Shown: positions 23,984 to 36,262 of the stretch, piece by piece
How the letters are laid out: each line of letters opens with the position of its first letter
Position numbering within the stretch: the first letter of the stretch is position 1
NCBI GenBank assembly: GCA_019395295.1
Contig: CM033350.1
Coordinates: forward strand, 15,718,987-15,782,986
Origin: Osmanthus fragrans
Taxonomy: Eukaryota; Streptophyta; Magnoliopsida; Lamiales; Oleaceae
DNA: 64,000 nucleotides
Reading direction: 5' to 3'
Translations under genes and position numbers: made by a program
The notes under the pieces: model-generated
What the model saw: the letters and a program-made list of their open reading frames with translations, nothing else
Databases searched by the model: none
What the model was told of the DNA's origin: nothing

Positions 23984-25129
23984 TTTAAAACCGTGGGCAA
24001 ATTGGTTTGACCTACAACACTTCGCTCACAACTCTTCATCCTCTATAAATAGGACCCTTGTGACGTCCTTTTCTTCACACCAATGATATGCATTCTTAGC
24101 ATACCATTATCTCCTCTCTCAACCAAATTCTACATAAATTTTGTATTATTTCTGGTTTTCTTCATTTTTGCATTAAGAAGCACGTATACTAAATTCTGGT
24201 TCGTTGTTTTTGTGTGTTGAAGTACTACTCACACAGAGGAAGGCGTTATATCTTGAGAGTTGATTGCATAAATCGTAGGCATTGTTGCGGGGTAAATTCG
24301 ACTTAAAGACAAAATGTTCAACACTTGCTTCGACTTTGCATCCATTTGGTGTCATTTTGTTGCATATTTAGCATTATTTTGTGTCGATTCTTTGCGTTTA
24401 TTTGGTGGAACATTCGATCTAATGCCTGTCATTACTCTGCTGAAATTTCGGTAGAAATTTGATCGAGATCTTCTGGGCTTTTGGTTGTCACTCCATCCAA
24501 AATCATTTATCTAACAAATATTAGAACTTGACATCGCCGTTACAATGGAAATCATTAATCATCTTCTTGATCCTTTCATTCAAATGGAGTATACTTGTGG
24601 GTTCATGAGATTTCAGGCATATTCTTATTTATTTGAGGATTATGTGAGGTTAATGGCAAAATCCTTGCGGCGGATTCCTTTACATGTTTGGAAATAGATT
24701 CCTTTTCATGGGAATCATCAAGCTCCTTAGTATGGTGGATTGCATTATACATTTCCCCACTCACATTCTAAAAAGAAAAAGATGCCTACTCAGTTGATTC
24801 TCTATTGGGAAACCGCTCAAACGCGATTAACCCATATACAATCCTGTTTAGAAAGTATTTATAAATTATTTAAATTACAATTACATAGAAATGAATAGTG
24901 AATATGTGAATAATATTTTTAGATTTTTCAAAATGTATAAATTAAAAGTTAGTTAATTATTTATAAACACTTTTTAAACCATGGAAGTGTAGCTCGAATT
25001 GTCTCTCCATTTAACCAATACTTCAGAAAAAAATTATTGAATTTGAATATATTTTTATAAATTATATTGGTGGTTATTAATATCCATAAATTACAAACCA
25101 TTCAATATTATTACAAAACAACTAGCAAC
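23984..25129. other. LTR-like fragment, otherwise unassigned
   Basis: 24040-24350 has a TATA-like CTATAAATAG (24044) and then TATCTTGAGAGTTGATTGC and TTGCGGGGTAAATTCGACTT, a pattern shared in order with 63245-63500. Both look like the transcribed half of an LTR of one family. 24350-25129 shows no recognisable gene. Confidence 0.3.
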
Positions 25130-25132
25130 TAA

Positions 25133-25454
25133 GCCCCTGTTTGGGCTTCAATTCTAAAAATTCCTTTTTTTTCAAACCATATATTTTCCAGAAAATCAAT
25201 ATTTCAAAACACTTTTTCTCCAAAAATGTGAGTCAAACCGGGGCTAAGCATGTGTTTGAGCATTATTTATTAATATTGATTTCTCCTCAAACTCATTTTC
25301 AATTATGTATTTTTTTCATTAAAATAATTTTTCACGTAAACTCAAACCTATTTTTTACTTTTTGTTATAAAATACTATAAGAAATCATTTTTGTTGTTGT
25401 TGTTTTTTTTGGGGCATAAAAAAGGAATATCAAAATATGGGATTCAAACGGGGC
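25133..25454. mobile_element. two abutting Tourist-like MITEs sharing TAA sites
   Basis: TAA occurs at 25130-25132, 25245-25247 and 25455-25457. Between them lie element A (25133-25244, GCCCCTGTTTGGGC...CAAACCGGGGC) and element B (25248-25454, GCATGTGTTTGAGC...CAAACGGGGC). The GCCCCNGTTTG ends and TAA target sites fit PIF/Harbinger MITEs. It could equally be one 322-bp element with an internal terminus-like motif. Confidence 0.7.
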
Positions 25455-25477
25455 TAAATATATGACCTAATTGTCAC

Positions 25478-26164
25478 TAGGCTAGGGCGCGGTATGGTTT
25501 TGGTCTTTTTTGACTTTAATCCGAAACCAAAACTAAATTAGTCGATTTGGGTAAATTTCAACACAAACCAATTCACTCTAACTCTCAAACCGAATCGAAC
25601 CAAATCAAATTGGTTTGGTTAGGCCGTTGAGACTTTTAATCCAAATTGAATTTAAAAAAAACAAATTGTCAAGTTTTGGGTTCACTTAGATTATAAGAAC
25701 AAAAATAACTAAATAACTTTATATTAGAAAAATTATTTACTAAAAAATAAAATCAGGCTAATAGAGACGAGTCAACAAAAAACTTAAGAATTTTATTGCT
25801 TTTTATGCATTATGTAGCTTGGCTGCCTTAGTAGGAAAAAAAAAAGGCTAATAAGCTCATGAAAAGGAAATTCTCAGTGCTATTACTTATCCACAACATC
25901 GTAAATTGAAGAAAATCAAGATATAGTTATGAGATTATGGCTTATCTTTTGATTTTTATTTGTCTTAAACAATGGTAAATATGTAAGTGGGTTGAGTTGG
26001 TTTGGTTAACCTGCGGTTTGAGATTTCAAACCATGACTGAACCAATTCTACTATGATTTTGTTTAAAAGAAAACCAAACCAAACCAATTACATTTGTCAA
26101 ACCAACCCAAATCGGTTCGATTTGATTGATTTGATCAGTTTTTCAATTTTTTTGCCCATGCTTA
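25478..26164. mobile_element. hAT-like non-autonomous element
   Basis: Ends TAGGCTAGGGC and GCCCATGCTTA form an imperfect TIR. The flanks ATTGTCAC (25470-25477) and ATTATCAC (26165-26172) match at 7 of 8 bases. The interior has many AAACCAAA/TTTGGTT strings. No transposase is visible. Confidence 0.55.
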
Positions 26165-26340
26165 ATTATCACATAAGAATTGGTTAAATCTTAGGCCGCA
26201 ACATCAGCTTCAAGTGGGCTTCATCATCAGGGATAATCTAGATTTAATCACCAAATCCAATGTTCTTGTTCATGGAAAGTCTACGGGGTTGGACTGTGAA
26301 TTAAATCGGCCTCCAATTTGGGCACCAATAGACCAAAATT

Positions 26341-27399
26341 GGGTAATTAGTACAAAACGTACTTACCTTTCATTTTTTAAAATTTTCACCTCTATTTTTA
26401 TCTTTTCATTGCGTAAAATGTATTTTTCATCGCGTAAAATGTATTTTTCATCCAATTTCTCAATTAAAAAAATATAAAATGACAAATATACCCTCCTATT
26501 AAATAAAATAAAAAAAGAAAAAAAAAAGAAAAGAAAACTTAAAGAACAAATTGCAATTATACTTTCGAACTTTTAAAAAAAATTACAAATGAGTCCAAAT
26601 AAATTATTAAAATGGTAATTAGCACAAAATATTCATATCTTTCAATATTATTGTGTAAAATGTTCATACATTTCATTTTTAATATTTTCACATTTCATTG
26701 TGAAAATAATTATTTTGATCTATTTTCAACTAAAAGCTGTAAAATAACGAATATATCATCATATTTAAATAAAAGAAAATTAAAGAACAAATTGCAACTA
26801 TACTCCCAAATTTTACAAAAAAGTACAAATAAATTTCAAATTAATAATTAAAAACAAAATATTAGAAAAAAATACTTTCTTTTTTAATTATTTATTTTGA
26901 ATTTATTTGTATTTTTTTAAATTTTGGGAGTATAGTTGCAATTTGTTCTTTATTTTTCTTTTCTTTAAATAGGAGAATATATTCGTCATTTTATAGCTCT
27001 TAATTGAAAAAATGGATGAAAATGATAATTTTCGCAATAAAATGTGAAATTAAGGTTGCAAACGCCAAAATATATTAAAGTTATGGACGTTTAGCACAAT
27101 AATTTTGAAAGGTAGGGACGTTTGTGCTAATTACGCTTTTAATAATTTATTTGGACTCATTTGTTGTATTTTAAAAAAAAATGGAAGTATAATTACAATT
27201 TGTTATTTAATTTTTCCTTTTTTGTCTTATTTAAATATGATGACATGTTTGCCATTTTACATTTTTAATTGAGAAATTTGATAAAAATAACATTTTTCGC
27301 AATGAAATGTGAAAATAATGATGAAAATGTCAAAAATGAAAAATAAAGACATTTTGCACAATAACATTGAAAAGTAAGAACATTTTGTGCTAATTACCC
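26341..27399. mobile_element. foldback element with long inverted arms and perfect 10-bp TSD
   Basis: Identical GACCAAAATT copies flank it (26331-26340, 27400-27409). The termini are GGGTAATTAGTACAAAACG and the complement of CATTTTGTGCTAATTACCC. Inverted similarity runs through most of the 1,059 bp: left arm to about 26860, right arm from about 26880. An inner repetition of the terminus (GGTAATTAGCACAAAATATT near 26615; TTTGTGCTAATTACGC near 27121) suggests nesting or duplication. The TSD length and long TIRs fit a Mutator-like foldback. No coding capacity. Confidence 0.8.
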
Positions 27400-28229
27400 G
27401 ACCAAAATTTGGTGGTTCAAATCTCATATAGTGAGTCTCATTTAATGGGGTGCTTTTATGTTTGACTTAGTCAAACCCCCTAACTTCCACATTAGATTTT
27501 CAATAATTCATAATTTCACAATAATCTTCTGGTTAAAACACAAAGATGTTATTAAGTAAGTTATACGATTACAAAATATTGTTTTGTTTAAAAGAAAATA
27601 TTATCATTTCAAAATAAAGACTTTTTAGTTAACAAATAAAAATCAAACACTTCCTACTTAAAATTTCAAAATCAACTAACTTTTCTTATCTATTTCTTCC
27701 AACACAAATAAAAATTCTCTCATTTTTCATCTGCTTCAACCTCAAAATAGCAAAAATTTATCAAACCTTGAGCAAGAAAGTATTTTTTTTTTTTATATCT
27801 ATCACTTCGAATCGGTAAGTATATTTACATATGTTTAATTTCATTAATTGTCAAATTAATATATTTTTTAATCAATAAATCTTATTTTGATATAAATTAA
27901 CATGTAGATAAAGTTTTTAACAGATCTATATTTTTTTAAGCATAAACAAGAAAAAAATTCATCTACATGTTACTTCTTTCAGACGAGATTTATGGTAATG
28001 TACAAATGAGATTGGATCGACTGCTAACAGTCGCCTCAACAAGCCGGCTATTAACAGTCGAACCTAACAGCTGGATACAACTAGGGTCCGGCTTATTTTT
28101 TAATTAAATATTCCGTTGCCATTGGTTTGAGTCGATTTATTGACTATTTTTTCTTATAATTAAAAATTCTGTTTCGTCATGCAAATATGGCTGTAATCTC
28201 AATTTTTTATTTTGGTGATTCCGAATTGG

Positions 28230-30180
28230 ATGAAAAGGATTGACGGGTATGAAAATGGAGGAGTGATATACGTGGTAGCATTCCCATTTTCATAACATCA
28301 ATCATATTTGAAAATGTACCACGATTTACAAAACAAGTTGAAAGTCGATCCTCTCAATATGATATGGAACTGAAATTTCTATTCAACGAGATTCATCCAT
28401 TCCAATTCCACCTCTGAAGGCTAATTCTAGATGCTGAAGTAAATTATCTACTATAATTGAACAAAATGCATACGACTCCTCTTGCGTGACTTTAGTGAGG
28501 AAGACTATTGTTGAAGGTGAACACGAAGATTCGGATGGAGGGAATCACAATGCCAATGATTTTTTAGGACGCAATGGAGATAACTTGTGAGGATGGTGAT
28601 GTTATTTTCGAGACACTTATTCATCATCATGATCTCACAGTTACGAACAAAATTTTGTCGATATTTCATGACTACGGAAGAAAGAAAGATTTACGGGAAG
28701 TTATGACTGGATGACATTGAAATACAACTTTGAGTTCAAAGTAAAAAAATCAAATAAATTATTGTTGACAAATATCCGCGTCGACGACAGTTGACGTTGG
28801 AATTTGCGAGCGACGAAGATGGATACGAATGAGTTATTTGTAGTTTGCAAGTATACACGAAAATATACTTGAGAAGTAGGAATTCGTCAAAATGATCACT
28901 GGCAAGCTTGAGCAGGGTTTATTGGTCGACAGGTAATGCACAATTATCAGGACCTAATGACAATCTATAGACCTTTGGACATCATTAATGGCGTTCATTA
29001 AGAGTACGAAATGGTCACGAGCTACTACAAGGTCTGGAAGGCCAAAGAATGCGTGTTGGAGGATTTAATGGGATCGATCGAAGAGAGTTATGCTAAATTG
29101 ACCAAGTATTGCTATAACATGTGGACAACTAATCCTGGCACGATATTTTTTATTGAGATGGAGGGCGAATTGCTTCAAAAAAATTTCATGGCTCTTGAAC
29201 AATGCATTCGAGGATTTTAAAATGCGACTTGACCCTAATTCTAGTCGATAGTACAACTTTAAAGCTGGATACGAAGGCAAGTTGATTATTACTACATGTC
29301 AAGGTGCTAACATCTAAATTTACTCTCTTGCATTCGGTATAATCGATAGCAAGAATAATCTATTGATATGTTGGTTCTTTCACAAAGTTAAGAGAAGTAA
29401 TTAGGGAAGTCGCGGATCTCGCCTTTATAACTAATTGGTGACCGTCTATAATCTCCAGGCACATCATGTGTATTACATATACCATATATAAGACAACCCG
29501 GAGACTAAGCATTGGGATAAAGATATCGTTTCATTGTTTAGGAGAGCGACAAAAGCTTACAGTGTTGAAGAGTGTAATAAGTTCATGGTCGAGATAGGAA
29601 TTCCTGGTATGTGATTATTTAAAAAAAATGGGGATTGAACATTAGGCGCGATCACATTTTTCCTGACGGCTATACAACATGTTAACGTCAAACAATGCGG
29701 AGTCTCTCAATACATTATTCAAGAATGATTGAGACTTATCAATCCTAGCAATGATTAAGAACATTCGTAATAAGTTGCAATAGTGGTTTCACGATCGATG
29801 TGCAGAATTACAGAGTTGTATGAGATAGTTGTTGAATGCGTCGATGTCGTTAACAACTTTCAAATGAAAAATGTCAATCGCAGTCTTTTTATGATGACAC
29901 CTCACCATGCTCTCAAGGATATAGACCAATCCCAGCTTCAATATGTCCAACATCTGGTCGCACTCATTGATTGCACCAATCAACTGTGGTAGAAGCACCG
30001 TTACCTGTACTTGAAATTATGCATCGTACAACCTACTGTTTCTTTAAGTACTGTGGCTAGTTGTTTCATCGCCCTTGATCTTCAGTCCAGTCATCAGGAT
30101 AAACCCAAACATTGAGAAACTAGCGACATTACACCTGAGATCGAAGTGGAAGGTATCGCCATCGACTAGCCTAAGAAGCT
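28230..30180 (+). pseudogene. Mutator-like (MULE/mudrA) transposase remnant
   Basis: Read in changing frames on the plus strand, a MULE transposase is recognisable. It has an N-terminal region (KTIVEGEHEDSDGG, about 28510), a degenerate DNA-binding region, then YKVWKAKECVLEDLMGSIEE (29030-29090), LTKYCYNMWTTNPGT (about 29098), FMALEQCIRGF (29187-29219), a degraded catalytic core, RRATKAYSVEECNKFMVEIG (about 29542), SLNTLFKND (about 29704) and NIRNKLQ*WFHDRCAEL (about 29763). More than a dozen stops and shifts are present. It is a dead copy of about 2 kb; no confident TIR was found. Confidence 0.8.
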
Positions 30181-30449
30181 GTCATAGTAATGGATCAATG
30201 ATCTGTTTGGAGTACAACGCATCTCTCAACTGATACAGGGGCCACAAGAAAGACTGATGTAGCATATATCTGTGCTGATTATCGAATAACTCCAATATAG
30301 TAGTAAAACTCTCAAAGCTACTATTCGAATTACATTTTCCTACTATCTGTCTCAACTCAATATTAAGATGGTACTCTATCCTACAAAAATTCAAATGCTA
30401 GAACTTTCAACAAGAGACAATGAAATAAAACACAATCTCAGAAAACTAA

Positions 30450-30774
30450 GGGGGCGTTCTCTTCGTGTTTCAATTTTATGTTTTAAGTTTTGAATTCATT
30501 TTGAGTTTTTTGTTTTGGGTGTCCATTTTGAGATTGTTAAAAACTCGTTCTTTTTATCGTTTGGAAAAAATATTTCACAACTCGTGTTTTTTGAGTTTTG
30601 GCAGATTTCTGAAGAAAACAGTCAAAACGTAAAAAAGTTGTTTTCTATTTTCTTCACAAAATTTTCAACCGTTTTCAAAAACTCGTTTTCAAAAATGGGA
30701 AAGAGAACGCGTTTTCATTGTTTTGAAAAATCGAAAACAGAAAACGGCCTGAAAACAGTAAAGAGAATGCACCC
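30450..30774. mobile_element. MITE with TAA target site
   Basis: Left GGGGGCGTTCTCTTCGTGTTT-type end and the complement of AACAGTAAAGAGAATGCACCC form an imperfect TIR of about 20 bp. TAA flanks both sides (30447-30449, 30775-30777), as in PIF/Harbinger MITEs. The interior is rich in TTTTGA/TCAAAA strings. 325 bp. Confidence 0.7.
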
Positions 30775-30829
30775 TAAGCGAACCAAATTGTAACTACTAT
30801 ATCGAGAAATATATTTATTTTACAGCGAC

Positions 30830-31514
30830 ACTAATAAAAAAATAAATGATTTAATAAATTAAAGGAAAAAGAACAAGAAAAAAAGAATTACTGACAAAAA
30901 TAGAAAATAAAAATAAATTAAAGAAAATAATAAAAAATATAAAATTTAAAGAAAGAATATAGAAAGAGCATTTTAAATTGAACAAATAAATAAAAGAAAT
31001 TTAAAAAATAAAGAAAAAAAATAATAAATTATATTATATTCAAATTAATGACCAAATAAAAAAGGAAAAATAAATTAAAGAAAATTATAAAAATATAAAA
31101 AATAAAGCAAGAATATTAAAAGGTATTTTAAATTGAAAAAAAAATTAAATTATAAGAAGAAGAAAATAATTAAGGAATTTTTACATTATTACCCAAAAAA
31201 ATAATAACAAAAGAAATTAAAATAAAGAGTATAAATATGATTTAATTAAAGGTAATTAAATTTTATCGTAAAAAATAATTAAAAAATTAAATTGAAAAGA
31301 AATATTATTTACAATATGAAGAAAACAACTATGAAATTTTAAAACAATTTGCAATAATAATAATAATAATAACAAAACAAAACAAAACAAATTAAATAAA
31401 AGGAAATTATAAAAATTAAATAAAGAATATAAATATTATTTAATTAAAATTGAAAAAAATATTATCATAAAAAGAAAGAATTTAAATTGAAAAAAAATTA
31501 AGAACATTTAAAAC

Positions 31515-31592
<78 letters not shown>

Positions 31593-31720
31593 GGAAATAA
31601 ACAAAAGGAAATTATAAAAAATATAAATATTATTTAAAATTGCAAAAAATAAATTATCATGAAAAGGAAAATTTAATTAATAGTGAAAAATGATGAAAAA
31701 AAAGTGGCCAAAAAAAAAAA
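30830..31720. repeat. A-rich low-complexity tract with (AAT)n microsatellite
   Basis: The plus strand is almost entirely A and T with GAAA/AAATAAA strings. A clean (AAT)n array of about 72 bp is at 31519-31590. No gene. Confidence 0.85.
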
Positions 31721-32014
31721 AAACAAGGAACAAAGAGATTTGGGCTCAGTCGACTATTTTGACCCGATTGTTAACAGCTTGGTCCGATGACTGTTAAACA
31801 TTTCTCTCGTCGAAAATCACCGTTTTCGACGAGAATAAGGTATTTTTCTACCAAAAAAATACTTAGATCACTACTACATTCAATAATCTATCTAAATAAT
31901 GAAGAATAAATATCATAAATGTTGTCCACAAATTTTTGAAACATCGTAAAAATCAAACTCATAATCTACAAAAGAACTAACATTATTGAAGATAATGTTG
32001 TCGGTGACTAGATT

Positions 32015-33430
32015 TAGGGGCAAACCCACATTTGGACTTGGTGGGTCCTAGGACCAACCAATTTTCTATTTTTTATTTTTAACTTTTAACTTTTTTTCCA
32101 TTTAAAATCTGTATAATTTTGGACCAAATACACACTGAATGAGTTGGATAACTATAATAAAAGGCAATCAAATATATATAATACAAAATGAGAGAAAGGT
32201 TTAATGAAAAAGCTTGTTTAATGTGAACACAGAAAGTTGTAGTTGAAAAGACATAGTAAAAAAGTTATCTAAATTTAGACAAGGTTAGCTGAGATTTTAA
32301 GTATAGTGTGATTGTACATAACAAATAAAAAAAACCAACGTGATTTATATGTCTATATAGTGAGAAAGTGAGTGTGGGTGTTATATTTGTATAGCTTATT
32401 TAGGCAAGAAGAAGAAGAAACAGTGTATTTACCGCTCACAAAAATTGTGGTAGGGATGGGAATGAATGGGTGGTGATTAATGAATAGGGAGGTGGTGAGG
32501 GTATATATACACAAACATGACTTTAAATTCCGGCGTCATGTTCGAATTGAGTTGTTGTTTATGGCAGATGGCTGGCACCCACGGCGCATGTAAGCAACGT
32601 GTGGTATTTTGTTGATACTCTGCAAAGTTCAAATTTGAGGCGTTACAATAGTCTCGTTACAATAGTCTAGTTGACATTAATGTCCCGTTAGGTGAAATAT
32701 GTTGTTGGAATTTGAGATAAGTTAAGTATTTCATAAAGAGTAATTCTATTTAGTTCCATTAGAATTATAACATTAGTCGAAGTAAAGTTAGGTGATTAAG
32801 TTAAATAAATCATCAAATAAGTGGTTTAAAATGAATTTGAGAAATAATAAGTTTTAAGAGATTGAGTCAAATATGGGCAAAATAATTACATATTTAAATG
32901 AATCATATAATTCTATAAATGTATCCTTAATGCCAACACCACTCTAGTTGACACTAATGTCATAAGTACAATTAAATAAATGTATCTTTAATCCCTAATC
33001 GTTAATCGCTATTCGCAGGCTTGCAGGCTGCAGCCGTGAGCCTTCCACCTTCAAAATCACAGTCACATACTAGAGATTTTGATGAAGTTTTTGTAATAGT
33101 TGAGCTCCAATCTCAACCCAAGTAAGCTCTTTAACGGTTTAACCCTTAAAATCTCTTATATTTTAGAGATACAATTAATTGATTTGTGGACTGTTTTCCT
33201 GTTATATTGGTTGCCCCTTGTCGTCTTGCCGACATTGTTTGTTCAATTGGTCTGTTGGTTTGGATATCTTGTCGCCTTGACGGCATTGCCTGTTGGTTTG
33301 GATGTAAATTATATCTTGTCGCCTTGTCGATGTTGCCTGTTGGTTTGAATATCAGATAGTTAATTTTTTTGTCAGCTTTTTGACATGTTTGAGTGTGACC
33401 CACTAATATAAAATTTCTGGGTCCGCCACT
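32015..33430. mobile_element. Mutator-like non-autonomous element, copy 1 of a pair
   Basis: Perfect 9-bp TSD GACTAGATT at 32006-32014 and 33431-33439. It begins TAGGGGCAAACCCAC, then GGTGGGTCCTAGGACCAACC, and ends GGGTCCGCCACT. It shares both ends with 33687-34497. The 9-bp TSD is the Mutator hallmark, though the TIR is weak. No transposase is seen. It contains a minisatellite at about 33214-33355. Confidence 0.7.
33214..33355. repeat. minisatellite, three units of about 40-50 bp
   Basis: Three diverged direct units share CTTGTCGCCTTG and TGTTGGTTTGGAT strings (about 33219, 33270 and 33315). They lie inside the 32015-33430 element and cause the overlapping open frames there. Confidence 0.65.
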
Positions 33431-33686
33431 GACTAGATTGTTTGGTGGTCGGAGTATAAGGATGGCGACGTCGATTGGATCCTGATTATTAGAGATTGTG
33501 TGAGTTTTTTCTTTTTTCCTTTTTCATTTTTCTCTCCACTTTTCACTCTCACAAAGATGTGGGTATTATTGAGTTTTGGTATTTAACTTCACAATTTTAA
33601 CTTTTAACTATTTTTTAATGGTCAAAGGCCATAATGACTCGGCCATTTCCACGTATTTCCTCTCATTTAAGTATTCAGTCCATACC

Positions 33687-34497
33687 CAGGGGAGAACCCA
33701 CCAGTGGACCTGGTGGGTCCTAGGACCAACCAGTTTTTTTTTTTTTTTTTTAGTTTTCATATTTTTTTTATTTAAAATACTGTACAATTTTGGGATATAA
33801 CATGTTAGATGTTAGATATAAGTACAGCTTTTGGGATATAACATCTATAGAGTATACTATAATTTTTCATTATAACATGTTAGATATAAGTGTAGATTTA
33901 GATGGAAAATAGGAAATCTAACTTTGGAAATGAATTTTAGTTAATTAAGATTTGAATTCAGAGAGTTGTTGAAGGTTGTGATTTGTTTTGATATTAAGGT
34001 GTTGTTCTTTTGTCCTTTTTGCTGGATTAGTTGTATATTTGGTTCTTCCTGAGATTATTAATTGCCAGTAGCAACGAAGTGTTTTTACCTCTTGTAGTAG
34101 ATTCGTCTAATTGTTGAAGAAACTATTTGGTAGCATGGGTTGAGGCCTCGAAATTGAATAGAAATTCTTGTCTACATATTTGAATTTGATTTCGAGCAAC
34201 CTAACACAATTAAAAAGTAATTCTGATTTCAGTTTGCCAGCCTACTACTGTAATTGGTAGGATGAGCGTTTTCGAGTTAATAATTTTTTCATTTTTGTAT
34301 CAATTTAAGAATGGAAAATAATATGTATTTCAAACTTCTATCATTTTAATTGTACAGATTCTTTAATCATTATGAATGTTTGTGTTACCCTCAACTCCAA
34401 AAAAAAATTTCAGGGGCAGCCCTCGTGCTCCCCCCTCATTCATCTCAATATATTTCATTTTGGGACCCATCAGCTCTAACATCCTGGTTTCGCCACT
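33687..34497. mobile_element. Mutator-like non-autonomous element, copy 2 of a pair
   Basis: Perfect 9-bp TSD GTCCATACC at 33678-33686 and 34498-34506. It begins CAGGGGAGAACCCACC with the same GGTGGGTCCTAGGACCAACC block as copy 1 and ends GTTTCGCCACT. The 811-bp interior is non-coding. It inserted only about 250 bp from copy 1. Confidence 0.72.
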
Positions 34498-34507
34498 GTC
34501 CATACCC

Positions 34508-35211
34508 AATGATTCAAGGGAAACTTTCAACGCTTCGATATTAATTCAGGGCTGATTCTTAATTTAGGAACTAATTGCATGCTCAAGAAAGACCAGAGGT
34601 GGATTCGCAGCATGTTGAAACTTTAGAGGATATTTTGATGACCAAGAAATCGTAGGGGCCAAATAACACAAACAAAAATAGAAAGGGCTGATTTTCTCAT
34701 ATCTGAATTACATAATTCAGAAAGTTCAGGCGCTGAATTTCAGATAATAGAAAATTCAGTGATCACTTTGCAAACTCCAGAAATTTAGTGACATAAGTGT
34801 ACTATTCTAGAATTTTTGGGAGTGCTTCTGCAACTTCTCATGTAGGAAGATTCGACCAGCTCAATAAAGCTAGACAATGCAAGAACGAAATAAAGTGAAA
34901 TAAAATATTTGGGCTTATATAAATTGCATGGGTCTTGGAGATTACGTAACTACGGTTCTAAAGAGCGCGTCTAGACTACGCGATGCATGATGGAAACATC
35001 AAGCAAAGTGGCTTGGAGCCTTATATTGCCGTTGACCGCTAATGCGCGCTTATTTTATTTTTTTGCTTTCTTTTAAAAAAAAATTTACAATTTTTTTAAA
35101 GTTAAAATTTAAAAGCTGATTTCTTCACTTCGTCTGCCTTAAATTCAAAACAACCCCTTGAAACTTTGAACAAAGTAACATTAAGTCTTTTAGAATACTG
35201 TACGTAACTAA
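34508..35211. other. no feature recognised
   Basis: I see no gene or element ends in this stretch. Confidence 0.4.
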
Positions 35212-36262
35212 CAGGGCTGGCCCTAAGATCTTTAAGGCCCTAGGCGATTATTTAATATGAGGACCTTAGTATATATTTATTTTTTTTATTTTTTTTACAA
35301 GAGTAGGAATACTTATGAAAGGGAGAGAAAATACATCATACAAACAACTTGAAACCACTTTTTACGACTGAAAAAGAACCTTTAATTAAATATTAATTCT
35401 TACTACAACGATATTAATTTCTATACCAATTTTTCTCCACGGCTCAGCTACTTACATGATCAAAATCTCAATAAGAAGCCTATTACAACTATTTTTAATG
35501 TATGTCTTCAACATAGTTTTTTCAAAGACTACTCAATCCAAGGTTGAAAGAATGATCTCTTTTTTGTTATTTTAATTGGTTTTGACAGCTTCAATTTACC
35601 ACTTGTGGATCTCCAGGAATTCTAGCAATGTTAGTTCATCGTTATTTCAAACTTTCATACAAACTCATCATATACAACTAAGTTTAGTGAGAATGGGGAA
35701 TAATCTTAAGGAAAGACAAAAATTGAAACTCGAACAAAAAAAAATAATCTTAAGTTTCTTAAGCACTAACACATCCATTACACTAAATAGAATAGAGCAC
35801 ATGTTCATAATAAAGAATACAACACCCAAATGAAAATCAAAGTCTATTCCCAAAAGACATGCATAAGTCCCTCATAGTCTAGAATATGAATCAGTAATGA
35901 AGTAACAAAAAACCAGGAAATTAAAAAAAAAAAAAAAAAAACCCGAGAATTCTAATGTTTCCAACATTTGTCGAAACCCATAATTTATGTATATCAGAGA
36001 AAAGTGAGTAGTTTTTAGGGAAAATTTTAATATTTTTAAATGGATTGACCACAAAAATTCAAATACCCAAATAAAAAACTAAAGGAACATCTATTTGAGT
36101 TTATGGAAAAGTACCAAACCTTCTCTTTCCATATCCCTATCTAAACTAGTTGGGTTTCTTTATAAGCTTTGGTTAGGATTGCAAATGGATGTGGGCAAAA
36201 AAAAATTTTGAGGCCTCCAATTTAGCCTTGGTCTAGTTGGCTTTATGCCAAGGTCGGCCCTG
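35212..36262. mobile_element. hAT-like non-autonomous element
   Basis: Ends CAGGGCTGGCCCTAAG and the complement of AAGGTCGGCCCTG form an imperfect 15-bp TIR of a common plant hAT type. Flanks GTAACTAA (left) and GTGGCTAA (right, one base out) match at 6 of 8 positions, which fits an old TSD. Interior frames have no domain I can name. Confidence 0.55.
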
